A stretch of 35,339 nucleotides of DNA, taken from the NCBI GenBank assembly GCA_947490395.1, contig CANLGW010000007.1, positions 1 through 35,339 of the forward strand, read 5' to 3'. The position numbers and the translations under genes were made by a program. Origin of the DNA: Alphaproteobacteria bacterium. Its GTDB lineage: Bacteria > Pseudomonadota > Alphaproteobacteria > Paracaedibacterales > CAIOTO01. A model generated the notes under the pieces. The model was given only the letters and a program-made list of their open reading frames with translations. It was not told where the DNA came from and searched no databases. Positions 19,331 to 29,262 of the stretch are shown piece after piece. Positions within the stretch are counted from its first letter, which is position 1; every line of letters begins with the position of its first letter.

Positions 19331-21460
19331 TTACAAACCAATTTCCAATTCTATTGCTTTAAGATTTTCTATCGTTTGCAATAAATACAAATGTCGCTGA
19401 GCATAATGAACTGATTGTCTTTGGTAGTAGTTTATAAATTTCTGATGTCTATCGAAACTTAAATCAAAATTATTTGTTTTAAGCATCTCCCAATATTGAT
19501 AGGATGTTTTTGTGAAAACGCTACACCTTTGCTTAAAATTACCATACAGCGCATGTGATGGATTTTGATTAAAATAAAGCTTAAGCGCATCCTGAATCCT
19601 TTTTAGATGTGAATACACAGGGTCTTTATCCGCTTGTGCATCAAACCAGTAATGATATTTCCCTTGATTAACTTTATAAAGCAAACCATGCGCTAGGATT
19701 GTACCAGCATCAACGAACTTATCCTCCATAATCTTCCTATTTAGTGCAGTAAACACATGATTAGGAATTGATATGCTGATTAACAAGGATTCGCCACCCA
19801 AAAGATGAGCTATACTGCCAGCATACGTCTTTAACATGTCTTTATCTTTTTGCACGCGAATAAGACGTGTTTCTGTTACAAAAAAATCCCATTCAACATC
19901 TATTTCCGCTGAAAGCATTTCAGGCAATGCATACAAAAGTGTGGCTAAAATATTGCTGTAATCCACAATATTGACAGGCATTGGTGGGACGCTAAATAAC
20001 CCTGAACCATTAAAAGATCTGACCAAATAAAGCGACGTGTACACAGGAACAAAGACATGCGATAACGGTTGAAGATCTGGCGTTGTTTTGCACCTAACAA
20101 CGCTAGCAGCCTTTTCATTCACTCTACTAGCAGGAAGTTCAACCACTGTGTTAACTGGCACAGCAGAAAAAGATGCCTCAACAGAAGTAGCCAGATCTAC
20201 AGAGGCTACTGTAGAGATATCCCCCCGATCTAACTCAACAACAATACCATCAGCAGTATTAGTCTTTGATATCATCACATCGACCTCTGATACCACAGCC
20301 GTGTCACTCAATACAACCTTATCTGTTTGCACGACGCTAGCACGTATAAAGGCAATTCCTGATAATTCTTCTTTTTCTTCTTCATCTCCCATTTTTTCTT
20401 CGATGCTGAAACCTTTAATATCAATATCACCGCCAATACCATCATCCTCTTCCCCCATATTAGCAGCCTCAACAATTACATAATCATCATCTTTAGGCTT
20501 TACGGCAACAGATATAGCAAGAGTCATATCTACGGGATGCGTATCTTCTTTTAAACCACTATCTTCTTTTAGGTTACTATCATCTTCTGAATCCGAATCA
20601 GATGCTACTGCACCTGCACCAGTCACTGTTATACTTAATTCACCTGCCTTAATGCTCTTATTCTTGTCTTTTTTCTTCTTTTTTACTGAAGTGGGTTTTG
20701 GTGAAACTTCGTGTTTATCTGCGTCCTCTTCAACTGAGGTACCTACACTGAAATGTGATGCCTCAGCCGCTTCACGCTTAAAAATCAGTTGCTGTGCCTC
20801 TGTGAACTTATCAGAAAAACCTTCCTCCACATTAAGAACTTTTCCAGAACCATGTGCTCCTAAAGTATTAAATATTTGCATAACAATGTTTGCTGCTGCA
20901 CCTTCATTAACCCCAATTTTTTTTAAATCAATCGTTTGAACGCGCACCCTTCCATCAATGACCGTGCTTAGATAATCGGGGCAAGCCGCATCTCTAATCT
21001 TACCTAAGCGCTTATTCACTTTCAGGTAGTAATCTGTGAGCATGACAAGCGTCTTTTTACGTTTACTAAATGAATCGAAGAGGCAAGAAAAATCAATCGG
21101 CGGTATGCCATCAATGTCTTCACGAGCACTCTCTATAAAATTACCACACTTCCAAATTTCCTGGCTGGTTTCAAGGCTACTGTTTCTCAAAAATGCATCA
21201 TACTTTATGTTTATTTCTTCAACTTCAACAAGCCTTGCTTGATCAGTATAACGTTTTAAATTTTCTAAAAGATCATTAATACCTTTTTTAAACTTGTTAT
21301 GCACGGACATTGTTAAAAAATTGTAAACCAGCACGTGTTCTTGGATTCTAAAAGACAAGCTTTCCGTAAATAACTGCGCGGTCATTGAATAATAATCATT
21401 AAAAAAATTATTTAAATCTTGAAAATAACCAGCGTTATGCGGACATTTTGAACTAAACAT
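19331..21460 (-). CDS. Large hypothetical protein with acidic/low-complexity central region
   Basis: 709-aa uninterrupted ORF; no recognised family; KKKKKDKNKS and SDSEDDSNLKEDSGLKED segments. Confidence 0.75.
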   Translation of the reverse strand: MFSSKCPHNAGYFQDLNNFFNDYYSMTAQLFTESLSFRIQEHVLVYNFLTMSVHNKFKKGINDLLENLKRYTDQARLVEVEEINIKYDAFLRNSSLETSQEIWKCGNFIESAREDIDGIPPIDFSCLFDSFSKRKKTLVMLTDYYLKVNKRLGKIRDAACPDYLSTVIDGRVRVQTIDLKKIGVNEGAAANIVMQIFNTLGAHGSGKVLNVEEGFSDKFTEAQQLIFKREAAEASHFSVGTSVEEDADKHEVSPKPTSVKKKKKDKNKSIKAGELSITVTGAGAVASDSDSEDDSNLKEDSGLKEDTHPVDMTLAISVAVKPKDDDYVIVEAANMGEEDDGIGGDIDIKGFSIEEKMGDEEEKEELSGIAFIRASVVQTDKVVLSDTAVVSEVDVMISKTNTADGIVVELDRGDISTVASVDLATSVEASFSAVPVNTVVELPASRVNEKAASVVRCKTTPDLQPLSHVFVPVYTSLYLVRSFNGSGLFSVPPMPVNIVDYSNILATLLYALPEMLSAEIDVEWDFFVTETRLIRVQKDKDMLKTYAGSIAHLLGGESLLISISIPNHVFTALNRKIMEDKFVDAGTILAHGLLYKVNQGKYHYWFDAQADKDPVYSHLKRIQDALKLYFNQNPSHALYGNFKQRCSVFTKTSYQYWEMLKTNNFDLSFDRHQKFINYYQRQSVHYAQRHLYLLQTIENLKAIELEIGL

Positions 21461-21731
21461 AATTACATGTCACACAAACAAGTCCAAAATGATCAACATC
21501 AAATCGTAGATCCTCACCTGTATGTGTCTGCATATCCGCGCATATTTTTAAAAGCACATCCTCAACAGCACTCCTTTGATCAGGATATGCAGCTGAAAGT
21601 GTTGGATTTGTTGATTTCCGAAAGGAAAGTGCGACACAGCGTATAATATCGTCGCTATCTGCTAACTCAGCTGAAAATAATTGAATGGTTAAGGCAAACA
21701 AAAGCACAAAATATTTAATAAAACTATTCAT
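21453..21731 (-). CDS. Small secreted hypothetical protein
   Basis: Start at 21731 gives MNSFIKYFVLLFALTIQLFSAELA signal peptide; 8-nt overlap with the 709-aa ORF. Confidence 0.6.
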   Translation of the reverse strand: MNSFIKYFVLLFALTIQLFSAELADSDDIIRCVALSFRKSTNPTLSAAYPDQRSAVEDVLLKICADMQTHTGEDLRFDVDHFGLVCVTCNYV

Positions 21732-21801
21732 AGAATGACTGCAAATTGAAAATTGATAGAATTTTCTATCATGCGTTCTATAAGCAGTCAACTATTATAT
21801 T

Positions 21802-21948
21802 TTATAATTTTGGATCATCTTTCAGACCATCTTTAAATGACTTAATTCCTTTTGCAATATCACCCATAACCTGCGGCACACGACCTGCCCCAAAGATGAC
21901 TAGCACAACAACGAGTAAAATAACACAATGTGTTAAACTAAATCCCAT
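21802..21948 (-). CDS. tatA: Twin-arginine translocase subunit TatA
   Basis: Read directly from the minus strand: MGFSLTHCVILLVVVLVIFGAGRVPQVMGDIAKGIKSFKDGLKDDPKL, with FGAGRVP and GKGIK-like amphipathic helix; too short for ORF track. Confidence 0.93.
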   Translation of the reverse strand: MGFSLTHCVILLVVVLVIFGAGRVPQVMGDIAKGIKSFKDGLKDDPKL

Positions 21949-22152
21949 GACGACACCCTACATTTATGTATATATCTATCATATAAACGATTTATGAATA
22001 AAAACGCAAGGTTTTATGGTTATTATACAAATTAAGTGAATAACTTCTTTTTAATCTTTTTTCAAAGAAAGCTTATTTTCACGGTGTTAGAGAACTATTA
22101 ACGTTCACATTGTAAAATAAAATCTAGACACCCCTTTTTCTTTCCTTGAACA

Positions 22153-22605
22153 ATGACTGCCTTGACTTTGCAACATGACACAACAAACGAAGCCCCATCT
22201 AAAAATGCTTCTTCAATACGATTTAATACATTACCAGAAGCTAATTATTGGGCAGATGTTTTAGCTGTATTAACCCCTAACCCTGTTAATACTTACTTTG
22301 GTTTGTGTGAACTGTTTATCAACAGCGTTGTCCATGGTATCCAAAAGAAAAACCAAGCCAATAATGCATTCGTATACGTTCATATAAGTGTCATGGATGA
22401 CTGTATTATGTTTGATATTAAGGACGATGGAGATGGTTTTGATTGGAATCTATTTCTTAACCTCGATGATAAACGGATGCTTGATAAAAGTGGGCGCGGC
22501 ATTGCACTTGCACGACATCTTAGTTTTGATGAAATTACCTATTTAGGTACAGGCAATCATGTGCGTTGTTGTATTAATTTGACACCCAAGGGAAGTGGCA
22601 TGTAA
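22153..22605 (+). CDS. RsbW-like anti-sigma factor / HATPase_c domain protein
   Basis: N-box GLCELFINSVVHG, G1 DDGDGFDW, G2 SGRGIALARHL; no kinase dimerisation domain. Confidence 0.8.
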   Translation: MTALTLQHDTTNEAPSKNASSIRFNTLPEANYWADVLAVLTPNPVNTYFGLCELFINSVVHGIQKKNQANNAFVYVHISVMDDCIMFDIKDDGDGFDWNLFLNLDDKRMLDKSGRGIALARHLSFDEITYLGTGNHVRCCINLTPKGSGM

Positions 22606-23048
22606 TGACTAATTTAAGAGCATCCCGAAAATTAGAGCTCCTTCAAAAAATATCACGCAATAAAAGTGATTCATTACGTCTTGAAATAAGTCATTGTTTG
22701 GAGAAAATCGAAACGCTCAATCGAGAGAAAAAAACCCTTATTACCACACACACACTGGAAGAAACATTTGCAGCCAGCGGTAACACACCCCATCATGGTT
22801 TGGCATTGACAGCTTATCGTGCACATCAATTAGATAAACGTACACTCAACAGCAATCGTATTAAAGAATACGAGAAACGCTACACAGAATTGCAAGATAC
22901 CTTACGTGAATTTTTTGCAGAACAAAAAGCCTATGAAATTGCTATCGAACATTTAAAAAATCAACAACTGGAGGACGAAAAGCAAGCTGAACGTGTCTTT
23001 ATGGATGAAATCTCCACACAAGAATACTACAGAAAGCAGACCGTTTAG
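22605..23048 (+). CDS. FliJ/YscO-like coiled-coil protein
   Basis: 147-aa highly helical charged protein, 1-nt overlap (TAATG) with the upstream gene; FliJ assignment by overall architecture only. Confidence 0.5.
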   Translation: MTNLRASRKLELLQKISRNKSDSLRLEISHCLEKIETLNREKKTLITTHTLEETFAASGNTPHHGLALTAYRAHQLDKRTLNSNRIKEYEKRYTELQDTLREFFAEQKAYEIAIEHLKNQQLEDEKQAERVFMDEISTQEYYRKQTV

Positions 23049-23101
23049 AACGTCCACTAAATTATGTTCTATAACCAATGAACATGAAAATAGCCATTTT
23101 T

Positions 23102-23195
23102 GTCATGGTGAACCAGACTTACTGACGTGAGCTATCCGGTAAAACAGCTACTGAATCACCACGTGTGCTACGCAGACTCGTGCTGATGAGATGAC
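23102..23195. repeat. Candidate degenerate second copy of the GTCATGGYGAAYC intergenic element
   Basis: ATTTTTGTCATGGTGAACC matches ATTTTTGTCATGGCGAATC (minus strand at 19173-19230 element end) apart from two positions; terminates in ATGAC. Confidence 0.3.
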
Positions 23196-23240
23196 AAATG
23201 ATTATTTTTTTCACAAAATCATGTAAAAGCGATAAACCAT

Positions 23241-24476
23241 TCAATACTCAATCAGTTGGTTAGCAGGAATTATCTGTACCTTTTTACATTTCAGCGATTT
23301 AAAACCATAATGATCACATAACGGATTCCAACCTGAATAGATGCCAAACAAAACACTACATGCACTAAATCCAACAATCCATGGTGTTTTTGCATCAGGA
23401 GCACCAAGTGTGTACACAATATTAACAGGAGCTGAAATAATGAATCCTACGGCTCTTAGTATATAAGACTTCATACTTCCTTCTTCAATCATTGATATAT
23501 TATTATGTGTTCCTTTTAAATAATGATATCCATTAACAAAAGGATCATGTAAAGCGTAAAGCGCATAAAGCAATTCAAAAGTTCCAAAAGTTCTTAACAT
23601 ATCGGCATATCGTTCAGATTGCATTGTATGTGCCAAATAGAAAATCACTGAACCACCTCTAACAGCATGCGCAATTCCTGTATTTAAAAATTGTTGCAAT
23701 CGTGCTCTTTCTAGTTTTTTTTGCTTGAGATTTATTATTCTTTGCAATGCTGTTGTTTGATTCAATATTAAGTTCTTATTTGAACAACATTTACTTAATG
23801 GGAAAGTATCTTTAAACATTAAGTACCCTGGATATGCACAAGAAATGCCTCCTACCAAAAGTCGTTCTGAACCAAAGATGATAGCAAGCGGTGCCAAAGG
23901 ATCCTCTGGTGCAGCAAGTGCAAAAAAAACACCTTCAATACCGCTAATAAAATCGCCTAAACCTGTTAAGGCATAATTTTTTGCACTGCTCATTTCTGAT
24001 GCCTTTTTGGCTGCATCAACTGATTCATAATCAACATATTTTTGGACGCCAAGTTTACACATAGGCTCTAGCAACAGATAAATGCCATACAATATATGTA
24101 ATCCAGCAACAATTTTTAAGGCTGTACCAAATTTATTGTGATATTGAGCCGTTGAAATTTGAAAAATAGCAATCGCACGTACAACACTTGCTAAGCCTAA
24201 AAACATAAATTGTTTTTTGCGCGTATTTTCATTATCTTGTTGGATAATGTGAATTTCTTGTACGCTTTCTTCTCTATCAGTAGTAGTTTGATTAATACCT
24301 GGCGCAGATTTAACATTTAATGAAGTATCCATTCCTCTTGTTAATTCCACGGCTGTTGTACGGTACGAATTCTCTAAATCATCATGTGAATGCACGGAGT
24401 GTATGCTTAACTCTTTTGCCATTACCAGTGTTATATGTAAAAGAAAGGTAGATATAATAAGAAGATAAATTTTCAT
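23241..24476 (-). CDS. Exported/membrane hypothetical protein with internal duplication
   Basis: N-terminal signal MKIYLLIISTFLLHITLVMA; two similar blocks each with about four hydrophobic segments. Confidence 0.75.
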   Translation of the reverse strand: MKIYLLIISTFLLHITLVMAKELSIHSVHSHDDLENSYRTTAVELTRGMDTSLNVKSAPGINQTTTDREESVQEIHIIQQDNENTRKKQFMFLGLASVVRAIAIFQISTAQYHNKFGTALKIVAGLHILYGIYLLLEPMCKLGVQKYVDYESVDAAKKASEMSSAKNYALTGLGDFISGIEGVFFALAAPEDPLAPLAIIFGSERLLVGGISCAYPGYLMFKDTFPLSKCCSNKNLILNQTTALQRIINLKQKKLERARLQQFLNTGIAHAVRGGSVIFYLAHTMQSERYADMLRTFGTFELLYALYALHDPFVNGYHYLKGTHNNISMIEEGSMKSYILRAVGFIISAPVNIVYTLGAPDAKTPWIVGFSACSVLFGIYSGWNPLCDHYGFKSLKCKKVQIIPANQLIEY

Positions 24477-24621
24477 TTTCGCGATTCTAGCAATTTATAA
24501 TTACCACATCATATATTATTTTGGATTAAAAGTCTATATTTTTTCAAATATATAACAATGAACATACATATGTTATAGTGTCATATCATCCCTTTTTTCA
24601 CTTAACTTTAGAGAATTAATT

Positions 24622-25071
24622 ATGAATACCCTAACTGATATTATTAGCGATTATTATTTTTACATAAAATTTTTTCATTTGTTGGGCATTTTCTGCTGGA
24701 TGGCAGGTCTTTTCTACCTGCCACGCATTTTTGTTTATCATGCTGAATGTACAGATGAAAACACCCGAAAAACACTCGATATCATGGCGGAAAAACTGTA
24801 TCGCGTCATTATGACACCTGCAATGCACGTCTCCGTTTTATTTGGCGTGCTTCTTTTCCTTTTACCACATAATCGCATTGCAGGTTGGATGCATTTAAAA
24901 TTTACTTGTGTTTTGGGTTTAATTGTGTTTCAATTCTATTTGAACGCATGCCGACGAATGTTAGCCTCGCGCATCCCCTTCAAATCAGGTCGTTTCTTTC
25001 GACTGCTTAACGAAATCCCAACAATCGCACTTATCATCATACTTATATGTGTCGTGTTTAAGCCTTTTTAA
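24622..25071 (+). CDS. hemJ: Protoporphyrinogen oxidase HemJ
   Basis: KFFHLLGIFCWMAGLFYLPRIFVYH ... directly upstream of rho as in many Alphaproteobacteria. Confidence 0.9.
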   Translation: MNTLTDIISDYYFYIKFFHLLGIFCWMAGLFYLPRIFVYHAECTDENTRKTLDIMAEKLYRVIMTPAMHVSVLFGVLLFLLPHNRIAGWMHLKFTCVLGLIVFQFYLNACRRMLASRIPFKSGRFFRLLNEIPTIALIIILICVVFKPF

Positions 25072-25087
25072 CTAGGATAAAATATCA

Positions 25088-26362
25088 ATGCACCTCCAAG
25101 AACTCAAACGCAAATCAGCAGCTGAACTCCTTATCATCGCCGAAGAACATGAAATTGAACACGCAAGTTCCCTTCGCAAACAAGATCTTATGTTCGCCAT
25201 TTTAAAAAAACTGGCCGAAAAAGACATTGCTATTTTTGGGGATGGTGTTATTGAAATTCTACAAGATGGATTTGGCTTTCTTCGCTCACCTGAATCAAAT
25301 TATTTGGCAGGACCTGATGATATTTATGTGTCCCCTACTCAGGTTAAACGTTTTAGCCTGCGAACAGGTGATACCGTTGAGGGGCAAATTCGATCACCAA
25401 AAGATGGCGAACGCTATTTTGCCCTTGTCAAAGTCAACAAAATTAATTTTGATGAACCTGAAAGTATCCGCCACCGTATTCATTTTGATAACCTGACACC
25501 TCTCTTCCCTGATGAACGCCTTCGCCTTGAAATTGAAAGCGATCAAAAGCATGGTGTGAATGGTAAGCATGTGACTCAACGTGTCATTGATATGGTAACC
25601 CCTATTGGCCGCGGCCAACGCGCCTTATTGGTTGCACCGCCACGCACAGGTAAAACGGTCATGTTGCAAAACATCGCACATTCAATTGCTGAAAATCACC
25701 CAGAAATTTACCTGATTGTGTTGCTAATTGATGAACGCCCTGAAGAAGTAACCGACATGGCACGTTCTGTTAAGGGTGAAGTCATTAGCTCAACCTTTGA
25801 TGAACCCGCATCACGCCATGTACAGGTAACTGAAATGGTTATTGAAAAGGCAAAACGTCTGGTTGAACAAAAACGTGATGTTGTTATTTTGCTCGATTCC
25901 ATCACACGTCTTGCCCGTGCGTATAACACAGTTGTCCCATCATCAGGTAAGGTTCTTACAGGTGGTGTGGATGCCAATGCTCTTCAACGACCAAAACGTG
26001 TTTTAGGGGCGGCTCGTAATATCGAAGAAGGTGGTTCACTCACCATTATTGCAACCGCATTGATTGATACAGGATCCCGTATGGACGAAGTAATCTTTGA
26101 AGAATTTAAAGGCACAGGTAATGCTGAAATCGTTATGGATCGTAAAATTTCTGACAAACGAATCTTCCCTGCAATCGATATCAATAAATCAGGCACACGT
26201 AAAGAAGAATTGCTTGTCACCGACAAGGGTGAGCTATCCAAAATGTGGGTACTACGCCGTATTCTAAACCCTATGGGAACCGTTGAATCAATGGAATTCT
26301 TGCTCGATAAACTCAAGTATAGCAAAACCAATGCTGATTTTTTCCAATCGATGAATTCATAA
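25088..26362 (+). CDS. rho: Transcription termination factor Rho
   Basis: [43 protein letters not shown]. Confidence 0.98.
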   Translation: MHLQELKRKSAAELLIIAEEHEIEHASSLRKQDLMFAILKKLAEKDIAIFGDGVIEILQDGFGFLRSPESNYLAGPDDIYVSPTQVKRFSLRTGDTVEGQIRSPKDGERYFALVKVNKINFDEPESIRHRIHFDNLTPLFPDERLRLEIESDQKHGVNGKHVTQRVIDMVTPIGRGQRALLVAPPRTGKTVMLQNIAHSIAENHPEIYLIVLLIDERPEEVTDMARSVKGEVISSTFDEPASRHVQVTEMVIEKAKRLVEQKRDVVILLDSITRLARAYNTVVPSSGKVLTGGVDANALQRPKRVLGAARNIEEGGSLTIIATALIDTGSRMDEVIFEEFKGTGNAEIVMDRKISDKRIFPAIDINKSGTRKEELLVTDKGELSKMWVLRRILNPMGTVESMEFLLDKLKYSKTNADFFQSMNS

Positions 26363-26380
26363 CATAAATAGGTACGTATA

Positions 26381-27808
26381 ATGACAGAAGCGACCTCGCC
26401 CTTTCACTCAAGTGATAAACCAATCGTTCGTTTTGCACCAAGCCCAACAGGTTACCTTCATATTGGTGGCGCACGAACAGCATTATTTAATTGGTTATTT
26501 GCCAAACATACGGGTGGCCGCTTTTTACTTCGCATTGAAGATACGGATCGTGAACGATCAACAGCTGAAGCCGTTGATGCTATTTTTGATAGCCTAAACT
26601 GGCTTGGTATTACAACTGACTATGATGTTGTCTTTCAATCCAAACGCGTTGATCGACATGCTGCCGTTGCGCATCAACTTGTAGCTGATGGTAAAGCCTA
26701 TTATTGCTATTGCTCCCCTGAAGAAGTCGAGCAGATGCGTGAACATGCAAAAGCAAATGGGCTGCCGCCACGGTATAATGGGTTTTGGCGCGATCGTGAT
26801 CCCGCCCTAAAACCTGATGGTATTAAACCTGTTATTCGCTTTAAAGCCCCGCACGATGGTGAAACAGTAATTCATGACCTCGTTCAGGGTGAAGTACATG
26901 TTCAAAACAAGCAACTGGATGACCTCATCATTTTGCGCGCCGATGGCACCCCAACATATATGCTGTCTGTTATTGTGGATGATCATGATATGCATATCTC
27001 GCACATTATTCGAGGTGATGACCATTTAACAAATGCTTTTAGACAGAAACAAATTTATGAAGCATGTAGCTGGCAGGTTCCTGAATTTGCCCATATCCCC
27101 CTTATTCATGGGGCAGATGGTGCAAAATTATCCAAACGTCATGGCGCAATGGGCGCTGAAGAATATCGCGCGATGGGTTTCCTACCTGAAGCCATGCGTA
27201 ATTATTTGCTAAAACTCGGTTGGGGGCATGGTGATAATGAAATTATTTCAACAGAACAAGCCATCGAATGGTTTGACCTACCAGGCATTGGCAGAGCCCC
27301 TGCACGGCTTGATATGGCAAAGTTGACGAATTTAAATGGACACTATATCCGTCATTCAGATACCCAACATTTGCATACGCTTGTAACTCCCTTAATTATT
27401 GAAAAAATAGGACGTTCCTTAACAAGTGTCGAATCACGCTTTATTCAAATAGGGATGGATGGCCTCAAAGAACGGGCTAAAACCCTTGTTGAACTTGTTG
27501 ATGGTGCACTAATTTACGTTGATATTCCAATTACTTATGATGAAAAGTCCTTAAGTTTTTGTAACGATGAATCGAAGCAATATATTGCTGTATTGCGTGA
27601 CGTACTCAACAATTATGATTTTACACATGACGTACTGGAATCAACTATACGAAGCGTTGCCGAAAGCCTTTCCATAAAATTAGGAATATTAGCACAACCC
27701 CTACGCGTTGCCATTACCCACAGAACTGTTTCACCAAGCCTTTTTGACGTAATGGAAATCCTTGGGAAAGAGGAATCGCTTAGGCGTATTGATGCGTACC
27801 TAAGCTAA
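26381..27808 (+). CDS. gltX: Glutamyl-tRNA synthetase
   Basis: APSPTGYLHIGGARTALFN and KLSKRHGA. Confidence 0.97.
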   Translation: MTEATSPFHSSDKPIVRFAPSPTGYLHIGGARTALFNWLFAKHTGGRFLLRIEDTDRERSTAEAVDAIFDSLNWLGITTDYDVVFQSKRVDRHAAVAHQLVADGKAYYCYCSPEEVEQMREHAKANGLPPRYNGFWRDRDPALKPDGIKPVIRFKAPHDGETVIHDLVQGEVHVQNKQLDDLIILRADGTPTYMLSVIVDDHDMHISHIIRGDDHLTNAFRQKQIYEACSWQVPEFAHIPLIHGADGAKLSKRHGAMGAEEYRAMGFLPEAMRNYLLKLGWGHGDNEIISTEQAIEWFDLPGIGRAPARLDMAKLTNLNGHYIRHSDTQHLHTLVTPLIIEKIGRSLTSVESRFIQIGMDGLKERAKTLVELVDGALIYVDIPITYDEKSLSFCNDESKQYIAVLRDVLNNYDFTHDVLESTIRSVAESLSIKLGILAQPLRVAITHRTVSPSLFDVMEILGKEESLRRIDAYLS

Positions 27809-27826
27809 AATAGATTCATCTATTTT
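27807..27826. terminator. Bidirectional terminator between convergent gltX and tyrS
   Basis: AAAATAGA-TTCA-TCTATTTT perfect 8-bp stem. Confidence 0.6.
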
Positions 27827-27828
27827 AT

Positions 27829-29079
27829 TCAATAAAGTTCAAGAACAAGGTGTTTTTTCTTTCCTAATGAAATCTTTAAACGCTGATTTGTCTTAAAATC
27901 GTCACTTGAAACAATCGCTTTAATATCTGTTATAACATGGTCGTTTACACGAACGGCACCACCTTGAATGAGGCGTTTTGCCTCCCCCTTACTTGCTGAT
28001 AACTCGTAACGAACAAATAAATCATCAATCGCCATCGGCAAATCGGTCTTGGCTATCAGATCAGCAGGCAGTATTGATATATCGGCTTTCCCCGCAGCAC
28101 CTAATTCAAACAATTCTTTTACTTTTGCATGAATCGCGGGTAATTCTTCCGCTTCATGAGCAAGCATTGTTGCCTGATCAGCAAGGATCTTTTTAGCTTC
28201 GTTGAGTTCGGCTTCTTTTAAGGCTTCCAATTTTTGGATTTCGTCAATTGGCAATTCCGTAAAAATACGCAAGAAACGTCCAACATCCGCATCGCTGACA
28301 TTACGCCAATATTGCCAAAAATCATAAGGACTTAGCATATCACGGTTCAACCACACAGCGCCACCTTCTGTTTTACCCATTTTAGTGCCACTTGATGTTG
28401 TCAACAAAGGCGCTGTCAAACCATATATCGTTTTATTAAGGGCGCGCCGCGTCAATTCCACCCCATTGATAATGTTCCCCCATTGATCAGATCCCGCCAT
28501 TTGCAACACACAATTTGATGTACGCGAAAGGTGTAGAAAATCATATGCTTGCATAATCATGTAATTAAATTCAAGCAGGTTCAACGGCTGTTCACGCTCC
28601 AAACGGGTGCGCACACTATCAAGTGTCAGCATACGGTTAACGGAAAAATGCGTTCCATAATCACGCAAAAATTCAATATAACCTAATGTTGACAGCCAAT
28701 CATAATTATTAACCATGGTAGCATCTGATAAACTAAAATGAATATACCGCTCAAACACACATGATAAACTTTTCATATTTGATTCAATTGATTCAATTGT
28801 TAGCAATGGGCGCTGAATATCTTTTCCCGTTGGGTCGCCAATAAGGCTCGTTGCCCCGCCCATAAGTACAATTGGTTTATGCCCATGTTTTTGCAAAAGT
28901 CGAAGCCACATAATAGGCATTAAATGACCAACGTGAAGACTAGGACCTGTTGGATCAAACCCTGTATATGCTGTAATAGAACCATTTGCAAGCACCGCAT
29001 CAAGACCTTCAAGATCCGTACATTGGTGAATAAAACCGCGTTCGCGGGATTCATTTAGAAAATCAGATTTAAAGGACAT
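27829..29079 (-). CDS. tyrS: Tyrosyl-tRNA synthetase
   Basis: YTGFDPTGPSLHVGHLMP, GTKMGKT, C-terminal S4 domain. Confidence 0.97.
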   Translation of the reverse strand: MSFKSDFLNESRERGFIHQCTDLEGLDAVLANGSITAYTGFDPTGPSLHVGHLMPIMWLRLLQKHGHKPIVLMGGATSLIGDPTGKDIQRPLLTIESIESNMKSLSCVFERYIHFSLSDATMVNNYDWLSTLGYIEFLRDYGTHFSVNRMLTLDSVRTRLEREQPLNLLEFNYMIMQAYDFLHLSRTSNCVLQMAGSDQWGNIINGVELTRRALNKTIYGLTAPLLTTSSGTKMGKTEGGAVWLNRDMLSPYDFWQYWRNVSDADVGRFLRIFTELPIDEIQKLEALKEAELNEAKKILADQATMLAHEAEELPAIHAKVKELFELGAAGKADISILPADLIAKTDLPMAIDDLFVRYELSASKGEAKRLIQGGAVRVNDHVITDIKAIVSSDDFKTNQRLKISLGKKKHLVLELY

Positions 29080-29262
29080 GAGAAACCTTTTCGATAAATT
29101 ACGTGTCTTATACTATATGTTTTAGTTACAAATTTACGTTAGCGTCTTGTAGTATAGCCGTTCAAGGATAATTTGAGTATAAGGCGATCAAGGATTGAGG
29201 AGCTCGAATTTACTAAAATAAATGAGCACCGAAAAATTCCGCAAATCAACGCTGTAATCAAT

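Noticed and set aside
20088-20483. 131-aa plus-strand ORF antisense to the 709-aa gene
   Set aside because: Ser/Thr-rich mirror of low-complexity coding sequence; no independent support.
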